Part shown: piece by piece, positions 10,462-23,865 of the stretch
How positions within the stretch are numbered: position 1 is the first letter of the stretch
Layout: every line of letters begins with the position of its first letter
DNA from: Lineolata rhizophorae
Lineage: Eukaryota > Ascomycota > Dothideomycetes > Lineolatales > Lineolataceae
Length of the DNA: 64,000 bases
Reading direction: 5' to 3'
NCBI GenBank assembly: GCA_010093515.1
Contig: MU001679.1
Location: 389,474-453,473, forward strand
Notes under the pieces: model-generated
What the model was told of the DNA's origin: nothing
The model's input: the letters and a program-made list of their open reading frames with translations, nothing else
Database searches by the model: none
Made by a program: the position numbers and the translations under genes

Positions 10462-12062
10462 TTACACCATTTTAAGTATGCGCCATCCAGCTTTGAATAC
10501 CCTAGCAGCGGTGATGAGGGCCCCCCCACAAACACAGAGCAAGCCACTGTAGAGCCAGATAGACCAGAACCCGGACGCCCTAACGATTGCGCCGCCAATA
10601 GGTGTTCCAATCAACAACCCTATAGAAACAATGGCAAAACACATTCCCATCCGCGTCCCAACGATCCCTCTACTCGGGGAGAGATGGACTAGGATAGTCG
10701 GGGGAAGCGAAACAAATGCACCAGAAAAAAAACCATATAAAAGACAGAACATTATCAAAGGTGCAATGCTGCGTATAGGAATCAAACATAAGGCAAGGAT
10801 GCCTGTAAAAATTGCACATGGTATCATCATGTTGAATGGACCCGTCCTGTCAGCAATGAAATTAGGGATCACACGGCCAAACACAGACGCCGCATTAATT
10901 ATTGATAACAGATAGAACGTAAGATCGCCACCGGTAATGTTCAATTCAATCGAGTAGAGTTGGATGTAATAGAAAGGAGCGTACAAGCCCATGAAAGCCA
11001 AGAAAGCTCCCAGCACGAATAAGACAAACGGGGGATCCCGGAACGCTAAACGGTCGATGATCTTACGGCGAGAAGCAGGCAAGACCCTAACCTTCATCAC
11101 TAGGTTGGTGACAACGACAGTAGCAAGGAGAGTAAAACCCATCACCCTGGCCGCCCAGGGGAAGCCGACCTGCGGTATCAGCTTGTGGAAGAGGATAGGG
11201 TAGATAACACCACCTTGGACAGATAGTTAATATTAATGACTCGGATTTAGATGGTAACCACTTTAGATGGTACGTACCTAAGCTACTTCCAGCAGCGGCA
11301 ATACCCATCGCAGTAGCCATCTTTGTAGTGAAGTACGTCGATAAGATTGCTACTCCTGGTACAAAAGTGCAACCCGTCCCTATGCCGATGCAAAAGCCCT
11401 GTGCCAGCAGCACTTGCCAGTACTCCTTGCAAATGCTGAGCATCATAGTCCCGAAGACAATGAGAATAGAACCAGCGGCCATAAGTTCCCGGAAGTACCC
11501 GGCATCATAGATTGGACCGGCAAAGGCGCCTAGAAATAGGAGAAGAAAGGCTTGAAGAGATCCGACCCATGATATTGCGGAGGGTGTCGAGCTTGGTAGG
11601 AGTTCCGTTTCGTAGTAAGTTTGGAAAACACCGAAAGTGTTTATGACGCCCCTGTGGAAAGTTAAGTTCTCCTCGAACGTCGTGTTGCAGATTGGCTTTT
11701 GCGCGCTCTCCAATTAAGGGAGTAGGCCATGGTGGGGGTACCGCGGCTAACCCGTATGGGTGATGCTTTTGGGGAGCAGTCGGCAAATCGGCTTACCATG
11801 TATTGAACATGACGAAAAAGGACCCAACCACTTGAAGCCAAGCTTGAACGCCACCATTCGGAATGGCCTCTATATTATTGATAGAAATGGGCCGCTGTGA
11901 CGCACTGTCTTCGTGGCCCTGAAACGCACACTCGGCAGTGGGCGGTTCGTAGGGATCTGAATCTTCCTTTTTGTCATCCAGCGTTTCTTCTACATCGGCT
12001 GATACCGAAGAAACTGAATTGTCCTCGACCTCGGCAACTAGGCTAGTCATCTTGCCCGGCAC
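10462..12062 (-). CDS. MFS transporter, monocarboxylate-permease (MCT) type
   Basis: Three exons: 12062-11797, 11651-11278, 11213-10462, giving 463 residues. Intron 1 (GTAAGC..ACAG) rejoins the family-typical FNTW/GVINTFGVFQTYYE junction; intron 2 (GTACGT..AAG) rejoins AAAGSSLG/GVIYP. The N-terminal 75 residues are acidic and cytosolic. They are followed by a run of about 12 hydrophobic segments, with the fungal MCT signature WLQVVGSFFVMFNTWG entering the first. The family moves monocarboxylates or related small molecules across the plasma membrane; substrate cannot be read from the sequence. The gene ends about 40 bases from low-complexity desert sequence, so it lies at the border of the repeat block. 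It points away from the coiled-coil gene at 12881, with about 820 bases between. Confidence 0.85.
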
Positions 12063-12880
12063 ATAGAGGTCTCACCGTCTCACGTATACCGGATCACAAT
12101 AAGATTGCTAAGAGGCTCGGAGATGGGAACGCTGAGAGACTCAGACACGCCTACCAAAGTGATGTGCAACAATGAATTAAAGGCGACGTTATTAGGATGG
12201 TCGGTGGAAAGCTTGATGGGCAAAGGACAAGCTCAGAAATGAGTATATCCCTTTCCATTAATAATCCACTCCCGCTTGAGGTTAGCGAGGTGCGTCCCTC
12301 CTCCAAGTTCGATGCCGATAGCCGGAATATATGTACTGGAAAAGGACATTTACCGGCTCCACAAGCAATAGGTGCATATGTACGGCATTTTTGACCTTTT
12401 ATTTCCGAGACGGACATCCTTAACTATGATTTTTGAACCCAAACAAGCAATACGATAGCACGTGTAGTGCTCTGAGAGGCGCAACATAATTGCAAATACT
12501 AGGCACTAAATTTCAACTCTTGGAGGGTGCGCCCTACCATCCGACTAGGCATGTCGTCTCGCGTGCCAAGGGAGAAGAACTATCAGGGACACCCAAGCCC
12601 CCGAGAACCGCAACACGAGGGGGTTGACTAGAATAGCAACTTGACATTTCACGGCATAGAAGAAGCCTATCCATTCACGTGAGAGTGGATGGCGGAGATT
12701 ATGTTTTGCCGGAGTTTCTCCGGTCTGGTTGCTGCGCACGACTGCGTAAACAAGGGGTCGGCTGGGGCGTAAACATCGGGGACACTCACGCGACTAGCAC
12801 CTTGGTCGTGCATTTTTCTCCTTCACCCTTGCTGATTTTTGACGCCGTGCTTTGCTCTCTAAACCACAACACCCTGCAAC
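12063..12880. other. shared upstream region of divergent genes
   Basis: 818 bases between the starts of the MFS transporter (minus) and the coiled-coil gene (plus). It must hold both promoters. I see no RNA gene or repeat, and no regulatory site I would name. Confidence 0.5.
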
Positions 12881-15111
12881 ATGTCGCCGCTCTCGCCGCT
12901 CTCTTCAAACGTTCAAAACGCAAAAGGTGCAATGTCTTCGCCGGCAAAGTCAGCCCATGTTGCGACCGATACGCCAAAGTCGCCCAACAAAGCATCCGCC
13001 GCAAGCTTGGGCGAGGACGATGTGGCCTGGGCTGATGCACCGAGCTCACCATTCATTGAGGAAGTTGGCCAGGAGAATCAGAGTCAAGTCGGCGGAATGA
13101 ACAACATGTCGCAGAGCCAGCAGCTCCATTCTCAGCATGACACGACCACGTGGGCCCCTCATCAATCGCAGGACGGCTCCTCTTCCTCTCAGATGCCGAA
13201 AGAGGCTCGCGACCAGCATTCAAGACATCACGCAAGATCTAAACTAAATTCGGATGCTTTGGTATTGTCTATAACGGATGCCGATTCAGAAGACGGACGC
13301 CCAGCAGTAAGGCAGGACAAAGCTTTACGCGACAATGAAGGTCTGACCACGGCTGTCAAATTGATGGAAATGGAGCGCGAGGGAAATGCCAGCGACTCAT
13401 CAGAGATCCCGATGCCTGATGAAACCAACATCGACGACACTTGCTTCAGCACGTTCTCTGAGGTTCCGACAGATATGACCACATTAGCCAGGTTGGGGTG
13501 TAATAGCCCCAGCAAGACGTTTCGTATGGGTCAGGTAAGCATCTTGCAGTACATCAGTAATCTGGATGGCGCTATAGACAAGCATTTTACCATCGCGATT
13601 TCCCTGTTCGGCTGCGCGCATACTTACCTCTTCTTCTCTAGACCCCTAGTCTGATGGCCACCCCTGCAACTGTTCGCAAGGCGCCATATGCAAGTACGGA
13701 GCGATCATTGTCACCGACGCCGCGTGGGCACGCAGGTCCGCGTCCCGAAAACGATACCACAAATCTCCTGCTCGATTTCACGGAGCAAATGGAGTCTTTT
13801 TCAACCTCCTCGAGGCGATCTCCGACAAGGACAGCGAGAACGTCGCCACTGAAGTCGCAAGGCGAACCAAAGCTTCTTTCGTATATCAATGATCAGAGAT
13901 CGCCATCGAAACGGGGTCAAACCCCTAGGACCCCAACAGAGAAGAAGAACATTCTAAACCTGTTAGACTTTGAACTGCCTCCTGCCCCTACCCCGCGATC
14001 GGTTCCCACCATAACCATTCGTGAGCTCGAGTCCCTGAAGTCTTCGTACTTGTCTCAAATATCTTCACTTAACGCTACTTTGAGCGGAAGAGAAGCAGAA
14101 GTCGAAAGCTTAAAGAAGGCCGTCGGTGATGCCGAGCGCCGTGTGGGGGAGGCAATGGAGAATGTTCGGGAGGAGAAGTGTGCGAGGGAGCACGTTGAAA
14201 AGGAAAAGGCCGAGTGGGAGAAACGTGGGATCGAGGTCGAGGAGGTGCTAAAGAGCATCAAGAAAGAAATTATCTGCAGCGAGAAGGAAAAGGAAGAGCT
14301 GGCTCGCAAGCTTGAAGAAGCGGACCGAAAAGCTGAGGACGCTGAAGCAAGGGCCGTTGAAGCTGAAACCCGCGCTATCGAGGCCGAAGGGAGGGTTCCA
14401 GACACGAGTGAACTTCCTGACAATGGCGCGAATTCTGGGCCGAAATTCACCGCCGAGCAAGTTCAAAAGCAGCTTGACGAAAAGGTCGCCACGCTTTGCC
14501 GAGAACTTCACACCGTGTACAAGAAGAAACATGAGACAAAAGTGGCCGCGTTGAAGAAGGGCTATGAAGCTAAGTCTGAAAAGAAGCTGGTTGAGATGCA
14601 GCGGACGCTTGACCAACTCTCAAAGCAACATGAGGAGTTGAAGCTCGAAAAAAATGCGACACTTTCAGGAGTCCTTCCCAGCGATCTTCCGACAGCGGAG
14701 CAGACGGTAGATAGGAAATTGCTGGAGAAGCAAAAGGCAGAAATCGAAGAACAGAAAGCAAAGCTCGCCGGACTGGCCGAAGAGCTTAGGGCTATGCGTT
14801 GTGAGCACACGGATCTTCTGCAAGCACTTCAACAGGAGCGTGTGGAGAAGGGCGAACTTGTGGCAGCTGTAGATGAGATGCTCGCGCTCCAAGCAGAAGC
14901 GGGGACGCCAGCCGCTGTTGACGACTTTCGGAGGAGCATTTCCAAACCGTCTGGTCTGCGTGGGCCGGGCTTCACGTCGGCTAGTACGGGTGGAGAGAGT
15001 AAAATTGGTCGCCCACTCCCTTCTAGCGGCCTAAGCAGGTCCGTCAGCGGAAGCAAGAGTAGAATCATGAGCAATATTGAGCGCATGGGGAGCGGCAGGG
15101 CGATGGATTAG
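12881..15111 (+). CDS. coiled-coil protein, probable spindle-pole-body/microtubule-associated
   Basis: Two exons, 12881-13534 and 13642-15111 (intron GTAAGC..TCTAG, 107 bases), 707 residues. The N-terminal third is Ser/Gln-rich and disordered with SP/TP sites. Near residues 220-300 are SPTPRG, TTNLLLDFTEQ and SPLKSQ motifs. From about residue 345 to 630 there is a long heptad-rich coiled coil with many Lys/Glu, including CRELHTVYKKKHETKVAALK. The C-terminus is Ser/Arg-rich. This layout and the TTNLLLDFTEQ and VYKKKHETKVAALK strings fit ascomycete coiled-coil proteins annotated as spindle-pole-body-associated (SnaD- or TACC/Alp7-like). The exact orthology is recalled, not computed. The initiator context (CAACATG) is good. 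Confidence 0.7.
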
Positions 15112-15751
15112 AGTCCAGGTTGTACACCACATATGCTAGACTGGAGAATATCGATGTTTTATGCGTGTGGAAGGGCCCTCATGTTACCTGCAGGGCTGGA
15201 TAACGGGAAGTGAGCGGATCTAGCCCTTGTCCGTTGTACCACTCTAGTTACCTTCGAAGGGCGTGATGATTCCAGTCATCAAACACGCTGAAAGTAGCGT
15301 ACATTAGCCTATTGTTATAATTTAAGATTTTTGGCTCTATAATCTCCACTTCGACTGTCCCTACACTGATGTAGCGTCAAAATCTAGTTGCTGCTAGGTT
15401 CACCGATCGCGGACGTTCGGAGCACCTAGGTGGTCGCGCACAATTTATGCAATTGCCTAGGCTAGCTTTTAGAAATGCTGATGGACTTCAAGACTTCGGG
15501 AGTACCAGTGAGTAGGCACACAAGTCGGCCTTCGTGTACGAGGTAGGTAATTAGCGTATGGGTGACACCTGCTGTGACTGCCCGCAATGAAGGACCGCAG
15601 GGCGACTGCAACTGCCTAAAATACAACTTCTTTCCAGCCAAAGAGCTGAATGGCATTGTTTCTGTGAACAGCGGGCTCTTTTCACCCTGTACGACGAAAA
15701 TACTCCCAGTCATTCAGTTGCAGTATTCTCTCGTCTTATTCCTACCGTACA
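15112..15751. other. intergenic spacer
   Basis: 640 bases between two plus-strand genes. Short frames on both strands (15462-15713, 15562-15813) have no recognisable product. Nothing else seen. Confidence 0.4.
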
Positions 15752-16564
15752 ATGGAGCCATCGAGGCGAGAAGTCATCGCCACGCAGAACAGACTCGCGA
15801 GATTGTGCTATAGAATGGATAGCAAGCAGGTTGACAAGGTCAAGACTCAAATCCGAAGGTTCATTGGCCGTGTCGACGCCAATGAAGCTCCCGTACGCCG
15901 CACTATTCCACCGGGCCTCGATCGCTTTGACGGCCTCCAAGTCCTCCCGAATCGGTTCCACGCGTCCTCAGGTTATCGTTTTCCGCACCAACTTTCATCT
16001 CGCAGCGTAAGCAGCGAGGAATGGAAGACATTTGTAGATCGCATTAGGACTTCGTACAGGACACCGACGCATGGATATGTCGTTCAAGGGGCGCTGCTTC
16101 GCATCGGTACTCTCTTCGTGCCTGCTTTGCTTCCCGCTTTTGCCTTAGGCACAGCCGTCACTCTTACAGCTGTCACGCTCTTCACCTCGCCTATTATATG
16201 GCCGGTGATTGGTGTGATTATTGCCATCGGTGGCGCCGTTTTCCTCACAAAACAGTACTTCAAGAAAAGGAGGCTCAAGGCAGCTGTGCGTTCTGGCAAC
16301 TTGGACTTATGGATAGAGGCCTGGAATGAAGATTTCTTCCACCCTAAAGGCTTGCATGCCGAGTTCGCACTTCCGGGAGTCTACTTTCCAAGACTCAAGG
16401 TCATCGAGAAAGACAAAGAGACTACGCCAGCAGCTCGGTTTGGAAGTTGGTGGGCCGCTGCTAGGGCTGCAGGCAAGCAGAAGATTTGCATCTTCTACCT
16501 TGCAGAACAGAATAGCAACGGAGGGGATTTGCCAAGGCTACACCCAGAATTCTTCCGGATTTGA
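15752..16564 (+). CDS. hypothetical protein with a two-segment membrane hairpin
   Basis: Single-exon frame of 270 residues starting at ATG 15752. A basic N-terminal domain (about residues 1-110) is followed by two adjacent hydrophobic segments (roughly residues 112-140 and 145-170), then KKRRLK, an aromatic acidic stretch (LWIEAWNEDFFHP) and a C-terminal domain with a WWAAARAAGK stretch. The positively charged flank after the second segment suggests both termini face the cytosol. I do not recognise the family; it may be a lineage-restricted fungal protein. An intron near the 3' end cannot be excluded. Confidence 0.5.
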   Translation: MEPSRREVIATQNRLARLCYRMDSKQVDKVKTQIRRFIGRVDANEAPVRRTIPPGLDRFDGLQVLPNRFHASSGYRFPHQLSSRSVSSEEWKTFVDRIRTSYRTPTHGYVVQGALLRIGTLFVPALLPAFALGTAVTLTAVTLFTSPIIWPVIGVIIAIGGAVFLTKQYFKKRRLKAAVRSGNLDLWIEAWNEDFFHPKGLHAEFALPGVYFPRLKVIEKDKETTPAARFGSWWAAARAAGKQKICIFYLAEQNSNGGDLPRLHPEFFRI

Positions 16565-16727
16565 TCTCAGTTCGGTACGATGTGCGAGTAAGTTGCGCCA
16601 TGGTCCTAGACACTTCGTAGATGGTTTCTAACATGCAAACTCTTCATTGCCAACCTATGTAGGACCCGCTTCCGTTCTATTGAACCTGCAGTAATTCCTC
16701 GATGATATCACTGCCCCTTGTCTTCAA

Positions 16728-18177
16728 CTAACCCTTGTAGCTTTTTCTTCTGTGGACGAGCCTTCCCTTCACCCAAACTGCAGACACATTGCGGTCATTC
16801 CCGTTAAACATCCACTTGGCAACTTTATCATCCCAACTTTCCCAGCCAAATACGTCCACGGGCCCCTCTGTGTCCAGGTTCATGTCATCTGAGCTGACCT
16901 TCCCCAGCGAAATCATCTGGGCATCCCAATCCATACCAACTTCGAAACCTCCAATACGGTCCTCCAACCCTACTACTTTCGCCCCACCTCTTGTAGCTAA
17001 ATACAACACTTCTTCCACTGATAATTTGGCCTGATCACCTTCAGTCATGGCGACGTGCCGACTAACCCAGATCGCTTGTCGAGCCATTTCCAAGATGCTC
17101 GGGCTAAAGCCGCCGCTCACATCTGTGCCAAGCCCGACAGTGATACCACGGTCTAGCATATCACGAACTCTTGCGCAACCAGATGTCAGCGCCGTGTTGC
17201 TGGCAGGGCAGTGGCTGATCTTAGATTCGCGGTATTTGATTAGTGACTTTTCTTCGTCGCTCAAATGGACCGCGTGAGCAAGGATTGTCTTCGCTGTGAG
17301 GAGGCCAGCGGAATCGTAAACATCGGCGTAAGACGCGCTCTTCGGGAAAAGCTCGCACACGAGGGCTACTTCCGGTTTGTTCTCCGAGATATGCGTTTGA
17401 CAACGGGCTCCACTTTCCTTGTGGAGCGCTCCAAGCGCGTGCAAGCAATCTTCTGTGCAGGAAGGCGCAAAACGTGGGGTGATGATCGGAGCCACGAGAT
17501 CATGCTTCGGGTCAATGTCCGCAATATGAGACATGGTCGCTCGTGTATCAGCGATGACGCTATCCACGCTCGCATCACGATAATAGTCTGGAGCGAGAGA
17601 ATTCATGCAGACCCTGCCAATGAATCCTCGTTGACCCTTCGAGAGACAAATATCAGCGAGTAAATTAGTGGCTGGAACATGGATCGTAGCATAATAGGCG
17701 GCCGCGGTAGTTCCGTTGGAAAGAGTGCGGGAGACGACTCGATCATACACTAGGCGAGCCCTTTCGAGATCACCAAGCGAACCTTCCAGAGGAAATGTGT
17801 ACGTGTTAAGCCAATCCAGGAGGGTCGACTTTCCGAAAATGCCAGCGTTCGGGTATTGAGATGCGTGTATATGAGTGTCTGGACAGCATCAGCTTATGCG
17901 GTTTGATTCCTGGAGATGCAACTGACGACTCACCAATGAAACCCGGAAAGAAGAATCCCTCGTCATTTACTCGTACCTCTTCGGCATTTCCCCAGTCGTA
18001 CGTCTGTTTCACGCCGTCCAAGCCAATATCGGAAACACCCCTTTCAATGAATGCTATTTTGCCATCTTCACCCACGCCGATAGCTCCACTCTCGCATATG
18101 TCTAGTTCTTGCAATGATTTGCAATGAACGAAGGCACCATAGTAAATTGTTCTTCCCGAGTTAGGTGCGTCATCCAT
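16728..18177 (-). CDS. GUD1: guanine deaminase
   Basis: Two exons: 18177-17934 and 17878-16728 (intron GTGAGT..CCAG, 55 bases), 464 residues. The splice restores the amidohydrolase metal motif, giving GFIDTHIHASQYPN with His 84 and His 86. Further conserved pieces are QTHISENKPEV (third metal His), ILAHAVHLSDEE (fourth His) and VGLGTDVSGG (catalytic/metal Asp), in the expected order, and the length is normal for the family. The enzyme hydrolyses guanine to xanthine and ammonia in purine salvage and catabolism, in the cytosol. It is convergent with the small membrane protein at 15752, with about 160 bases between stops. The other purine enzyme in the window, ISN1, is 34 kb away. Confidence 0.92.
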
Positions 18178-19027
18178 GGCAGACGGGGGCTAAGAAATCG
18201 TCTGCGAGCGCTCTCGGGAGAAACCAACGCCGGCTAAATTCACTCTAGGTCAAAGAATGAGGGAGTTTGCCTTGGGACAATATGTGATATCGTGGATGTA
18301 GGCTTTATCTTTATAACTCTTCAGAATCTAGGGGAGCAGACAGCAAGTAAAAAAAGCAAAGGGTGACGCACTTCGACTAGTGCCGCCGGGATTAGCGCCC
18401 CTAAGCAATCGATTAGGAAGTTTGAGGCGACAGCCGAATGGCGAAACTACCTAGAGACCCGAGGTTGGATTTGTTTACCTTCTGCGTAAAGTTTGTAGGA
18501 AGTCGGCGCCTGTCGACACTGGCAAATTAAGTCCTCGAGCGGAGAGGAGTAATATGTTCTGCGCCCCTCATGTTTCATCTTTCGGTGGTCCACCAGCGGT
18601 AACCGGCGGCTTCCGCTCGGAGCCTCGGGCGGCCTTGGTACTCCCCACTACGTAGTATGCAAACATCGTCCAGAACTCCGGCCTCCTACAAGGAAAACTC
18701 GTCTGTGCCGCGCCGGCGGTTTGTAGACGTGCAGCGCCGACAGCGAATGCCTAGGACAAGTGGGTGAATGTGTGAGTTGAAAGGACCGGCGGAAGGAGTT
18801 GTGTTGTCTAAGGGCAGCGGTCCTGACCGACAGGGCGCATGGAGAGGGCGCGATTCTTGGTTGTATTTGCTACTTACTACCCTGGAGTTTCTAACCACTC
18901 ACTCGACCGCTCAGCCGGGGGCATCACCGGGTTGCTCGCACGCTCATGCCCCGCTGGATCTGTAAAACTACTGCGTAGCTACCTAAGGATCTAGGTACTA
19001 CCTAGGGACCGTAGTCTTACCGTTGGG
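18178..19027. other. intergenic spacer
   Basis: 850 bases between the start of the guanine deaminase gene and the 3' end of NTE1, both minus strand; it should contain the guanine deaminase promoter. The short frames present have no family resemblance. Confidence 0.45.
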
Positions 19028-22000
19028 CTAAATGCTGGCGCGTCGAGGTGCCATGGTCCTCCGGAGATTTTTCTTCTCCTCCGTTTCTTCTGTAACCGGC
19101 AATATGCCCTCTTCGCGCAATTGGCTAAGGAACTGCTTCCCGTATCTGTGGCCAAGCTGATAGATCTCGTCGAACTTTGCAAAATCCAGTGTGCCGTACG
19201 GGTCGATTGGGGGCCGCATGTACCTGCACCCTGGCGATGTTTTGGCACGTTCAAGCGCATCGACGCTCGACACGTATGCCAGCCGGGCCTGAATTTCAGA
19301 CAGCGTTGGAGGGTTCGGATATGATGAAAAGGGATTCCAGCGATTTAGGAACGCCCAGAAGCCCGATAACGAGTCGCCGAATTGCTGAGGGGTCTGGTCA
19401 TCAAGGCTTCCTACATCAACGGCAAAGATGACGTCTGCCCCGAGCGCCTTCATATGCGCGACGGTAAGGTTGTCGACGTAACCGCCGTCGAGCAGCATGC
19501 TCCCTTCGTCGCACAGCGGAGGGAGAAGGCCAGCCAGAGACATGGATGCTCTAACATAGCGCCAAACATACCCAGACGTGTGGATTTCTGACCGGCTTTT
19601 GCTGATGTTGGTGGTGTTGCAATAGAATTCCAACCAGAAATCCTCAATCTGGGCGTTGCCAAATGTCTTGAAGATCCCACGATTGAACTCGTGGCCCGTG
19701 GTGTACGAAACGCTGGGGAATCGTCAGCTAAGAAGAAATTCCTCTGAAATAGTCACTTACGAAGGATATGTAAGGTCAAGGGCGAACCTCCACATGCTAC
19801 CCATGCGACCTGCAAATTTCTTGGCCCGTCCGTACATGGGGACAACATCCGCATCCCAAGCATAGAGAGCACCAATGAATGCGCCAATAGAGGTGCCACC
19901 GACAATATCAATGGGCAGCCCAGCTTCTTCTAGTGCCCTGATAATCCCAATGTGCGCTATGCCTCTTGCACCACCTCCTCCAAGAACAAGACCGACCGAC
20001 TTACCGCATATTCGCCTCGCGAGTCTATGAAAATCGCCCTTGAATGGCGTGTCCGCTGAATAGAGCGGTGTCTGGCGAACCTTTCTTGACGTATACTTCT
20101 GAATTTCTGCTTGAAGGACTTGAACGCGTTGTTTCAGAGCGGAGCCAAACCGCCTCGTGGGCGGGTGCACTGGTTCTGGGGCTGTCCGGAATGACATTTG
20201 TATGTGATGGTGTCCGCCATTGATCCACATACGGTTGCGCAACCATCTCCTAGTTAAACCAGGTGGACAGTATCTTTCTGAATGGAGAAGGACCAATTCT
20301 TTTCTCGCTGTTGTCTTAGTTGTGAGGAGGAACCGTTCGTACTCTCCCACGGCCGGTGAGCCTTCGGCAAGCCCTACAAGGAGAATGCAATCCGCCTGAC
20401 TGATGCAAGTCTCTGTCCAAGGCGACTTGACTGCGGTGTCAGCAACGTACAAGACCAGCCCGTACTTTTCCTCTAGGTCGGCAAGGTACTGCGTAAGTTT
20501 AAGCTTCCCCATCCGGCTAAAAGCATGCCTCCCGAGATGATTTAGAATAGCGGATTGGTTGAGCGAAACAACACCATTTGGCGTCCCAATTTGGGTAAGC
20601 GCATTAACCAAGCGACTGGCAAATTCAACAACTGGGACTCCTGCTGTGACAGGAAGAATGGCTACTGTGCGAAGATTTACCGTCGAGGTGGCCTTGTAAC
20701 GACCCACAGCAGCGTATCTTTCTTTTCCGTGTTCGTTCATGGGATCTTCTGTCAAGGCTCGCATCCTAGAAGCGATTATCTTGGAAATTTTTATCGTAAT
20801 ACCGGGATGCTCCTGTGCTAGGCTGTTGAATAAGGTTTTTGGGAATTTTGCGAGCTCAGTATCTCGGATGGCATGGAGAGATGCCGGACGGACAGACTCG
20901 GTGAGAACCTCCAGCTCACCTACGCTATCCCCTTGACCATACTCCCCAACTGCTCGTGCATCACCGTCTTCGCCTTCCTGAACGGCCCGCAATCGGCCGT
21001 TGAGGACAATATAGATGGCATCGCTCTCGTCATCTTGATCGTAGATTGTCTGCCCAGCATTGACTTGCACCCATTCAAGGGCGAAGTCAATGTGCAGAAT
21101 AAGACGAGGGAGTAGTGTGGTGAGTCTCTTCGCCATAGTCAAAAGTACTACAGGATATCTTTCTACAATTCTTTCGATTGAAGCTCGCGGGAGAAATCCG
21201 ACATAGACATCCGTCTTCGCCGTAACGTCGATAAACGACCGGTAAGATGACACTGTCCCAAGGTAGCCGGCGAGGCCGCCTGGCTTCGTAAGGAATAATG
21301 TCTTGCGATGTAACCTTTTTTTCTTTCTCCCATCCTCGGGCTTGCCTAACGGAGCTGCTCTTGATGATCCAGAAGCAGCTCCTTTGAAGGCAGATTCGCC
21401 AAGTAAGTCAAAACTCGAGAGGTGGTCTTCCGCCGAGCGGGGCTCAAGCACCCCGGTGTCGGAGTCGGAGTCCTCAGAAGGGATGCCCACATCCAGGAAC
21501 CCATCGATGACGTAATAGAGGCCTGGATTCCTTTCGCCCTGTTCAACCAGGACGGAGCCTTTGGGGAAGAAAACGATTTCCACATCATTCACAAGCTCTT
21601 CTAAGATGCTGTGAGACCCACCACCGCTAAAAGTCGACATGGAAACAGAGGCAACTGATTCGGTATCAGCGTCGACGGACGCTTCGTAAGGATCGATAAA
21701 TCCGAACGCGTTGCTGAATACTGCACGTTGCCTCCTTGAATCGAAGGAAACAAGCCTCGGTGATTGTTCTACCGATTCGGATCGCGGAAGAGGATTTTTG
21801 ATGTTCGTTAAGCCTATTGCTTTGAACATGCAGTCAAGGATCGACTCGCGGAAGACGAAATCTTCGTCTAATGATTCCTGTCGTTGGCTCATTTGACGAT
21901 TGACAGACGATGTAAAAGGGTTAAAATTGCGCTCATCAAGTGGTGTTCGATTATCACCTCTACGAGCAGGACTCGGAGTCTGATAAGGCTGAGAGAAGCT

Positions 22001-23865
22001 TAAACGGCTATGACGTCCGCCTCGATTCGGAACGTGCGTGTTGGTTAGGAGATCCCCTTGACGATATTAGTCAAGGCCACATCTACAACTAGAAAGCTTT
22101 GGTACATGATGTGTGTGCGAGGAAGTATAGACGTACCAGCGCTTACACCGCTCCTATCACTATCTGGCGACGTTATCTTATGTATTGGTTCCCCATTCTT
22201 ATCGCCTCCGGACGATTTGGGACGAGTAGTAAGGTGAGCTTGCGCGGCTACTTCCCGCCGTAAACCGGCGCTGGAGCGTCTTCTGCGCCGGCCAATGCCG
22301 GGGTTGTGAAGAGCAATGCCTTTGGCTCCTTCTTCTGCGCCAATCCGCTCTCTTTCCTATCTGATGTTAGATTCTGGCGAATGGCAAAAGAATTGTAAAC
22401 GCAAGTGCAAACCTTTGCGAATTTTTCCTTCAGTCGTTCGAGAGCGGAGTCTCGTAAGAACCCAGGCAAGTCGTACGTTGTGTACTTGTTCATTAGCCGC
22501 TCAGTCCTTAAAACCTCGCTAGTAAGACCAAGATAGGCGTGGCCTGTCGCCAGCGTTACCCGCTGAAGGCGAGTCAAAATGACTTGCACAATGTGGGCCG
22601 TCGCCTTCGGATATACCCTTGTCAGACGACGGAATGCCGTTGCAGGGATAATGGCAATGGTGGTATCAATGGTTGCCCTCGCAACGATGTCCGGATGCGC
22701 TGATTTAACCTTTCTGGATCGCGACCGGCTTTTACCACCTGCACCTCCATCGCGTGAAGGCCTCGGCTCTTCAGCGTTCGCATCTAAGGACAGTGGGGGC
22801 ACTGCAGGCAACTGTCCATTGGCTGTCGGACTCGCTGCGACGGCAGACTGTCCCTTCCTCTTTAGTTTGGCATTTCGAGGGCTCTGGGGGCCGTAAAAAG
22901 GACTGCGTGCAGTAGATATTGGTGTCTCGGCAGGAGCCGAGTCCGGCGCTGGCGTCTTCGGTTGACCGAGGCCAGCGCTCGAAGCACCTGATTCTACACC
23001 AGTGTCGTCGTCCTCATCGTGCCTAAGCTTGATATCTTCTGTAAAGAGGGACAATATTGAAAATAATGATGACATGGGCGCACCATTCTTTACTTCGGTT
23101 AGTAGCTGATATCCTTGAGCGTGTTCCCTGACGTCTTCGTCGTCATCTTCAGAGGTCTGCAAGACGTCACTTTCCGATGGAGCGGGGTCTCGAGTTGATT
23201 TGACATAGATCTGCACTAGACCGTCGACAACTAGGCAAAAGCCCTTCTCTTCCTCCAGCAGGAGCGTCTCGCCGGCAATCAGTTTGCGCGTCTGCATGGT
23301 CCGCGTCAACTCGTGGAAGACAGGACGCTCCAGATAGCCGAACACCTTGATGGCACTCAGAAACTCATCCAAATAGTTGGACAGGCCAGGCTTCGAGTCC
23401 CTCTCTTGGGTGTCAGGGAAGAGCTCTAGTTGGGGTTCCTTGCGCTGCGGTTCAGGAGGCAAGCGCGTGTACATGTTGAGAAAGCGATAGCGCACGATCC
23501 AGCTGACGGTCGAGCCAAATGCAAGGAAAATGATGAGGCTGCTTCGATCAGAATACGCGCAGTCACGTAGAAAGAGGCAAGGCATACAGAGTAGTGAAAT
23601 TCAGAGTGAAGGTCAGGCTCATGGAGAACAGGGTGAAGAGCCAAGTGGGTAGCGTAATGGTCGCAAAGGTAATGACCCAGTAAAGAAGGCCGGGAACAAC
23701 CCGAAGGACAGCGAGCAACGCGCGCCCAAGGACGCCAAAAGATGATGGCGCCGCGACATGGTGAGTGACGGTGGCTACGGCCGACGGGGTGCTGCCGGAT
23801 AGAGAGTGCGCCGCCACGGCGACGGACGCCGCCGCCGGGCTAGTGAGGGCTGACTCGGCCGACAT
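19028..23865 (-). CDS. NTE1: lysophospholipase NTE1 (patatin-type phospholipase B)
   Basis: Five exons: 23865-23588, 23538-22413, 22356-22137, 22056-19761, 19712-19028; 1,534 residues, normal for fungal Nte1. Introns are 49, 56, 80 and 48 bases. In order: two or three N-terminal hydrophobic segments ending in [20 protein letters not shown]; cyclic-nucleotide-binding-like domains split by disordered Ser/Pro-rich linkers; the patatin domain with oxyanion loop LGGGGARG, nucleophile motif GGTSIGA (Ser at about residue 1264) and catalytic DGGYVDN. The family deacylates phosphatidylcholine in the endoplasmic reticulum to glycerophosphocholine. The Met at 23865 is taken as the start; an in-frame Met lies upstream at 23931. 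The gene shares a 502-base upstream region with ARP9. Confidence 0.93.
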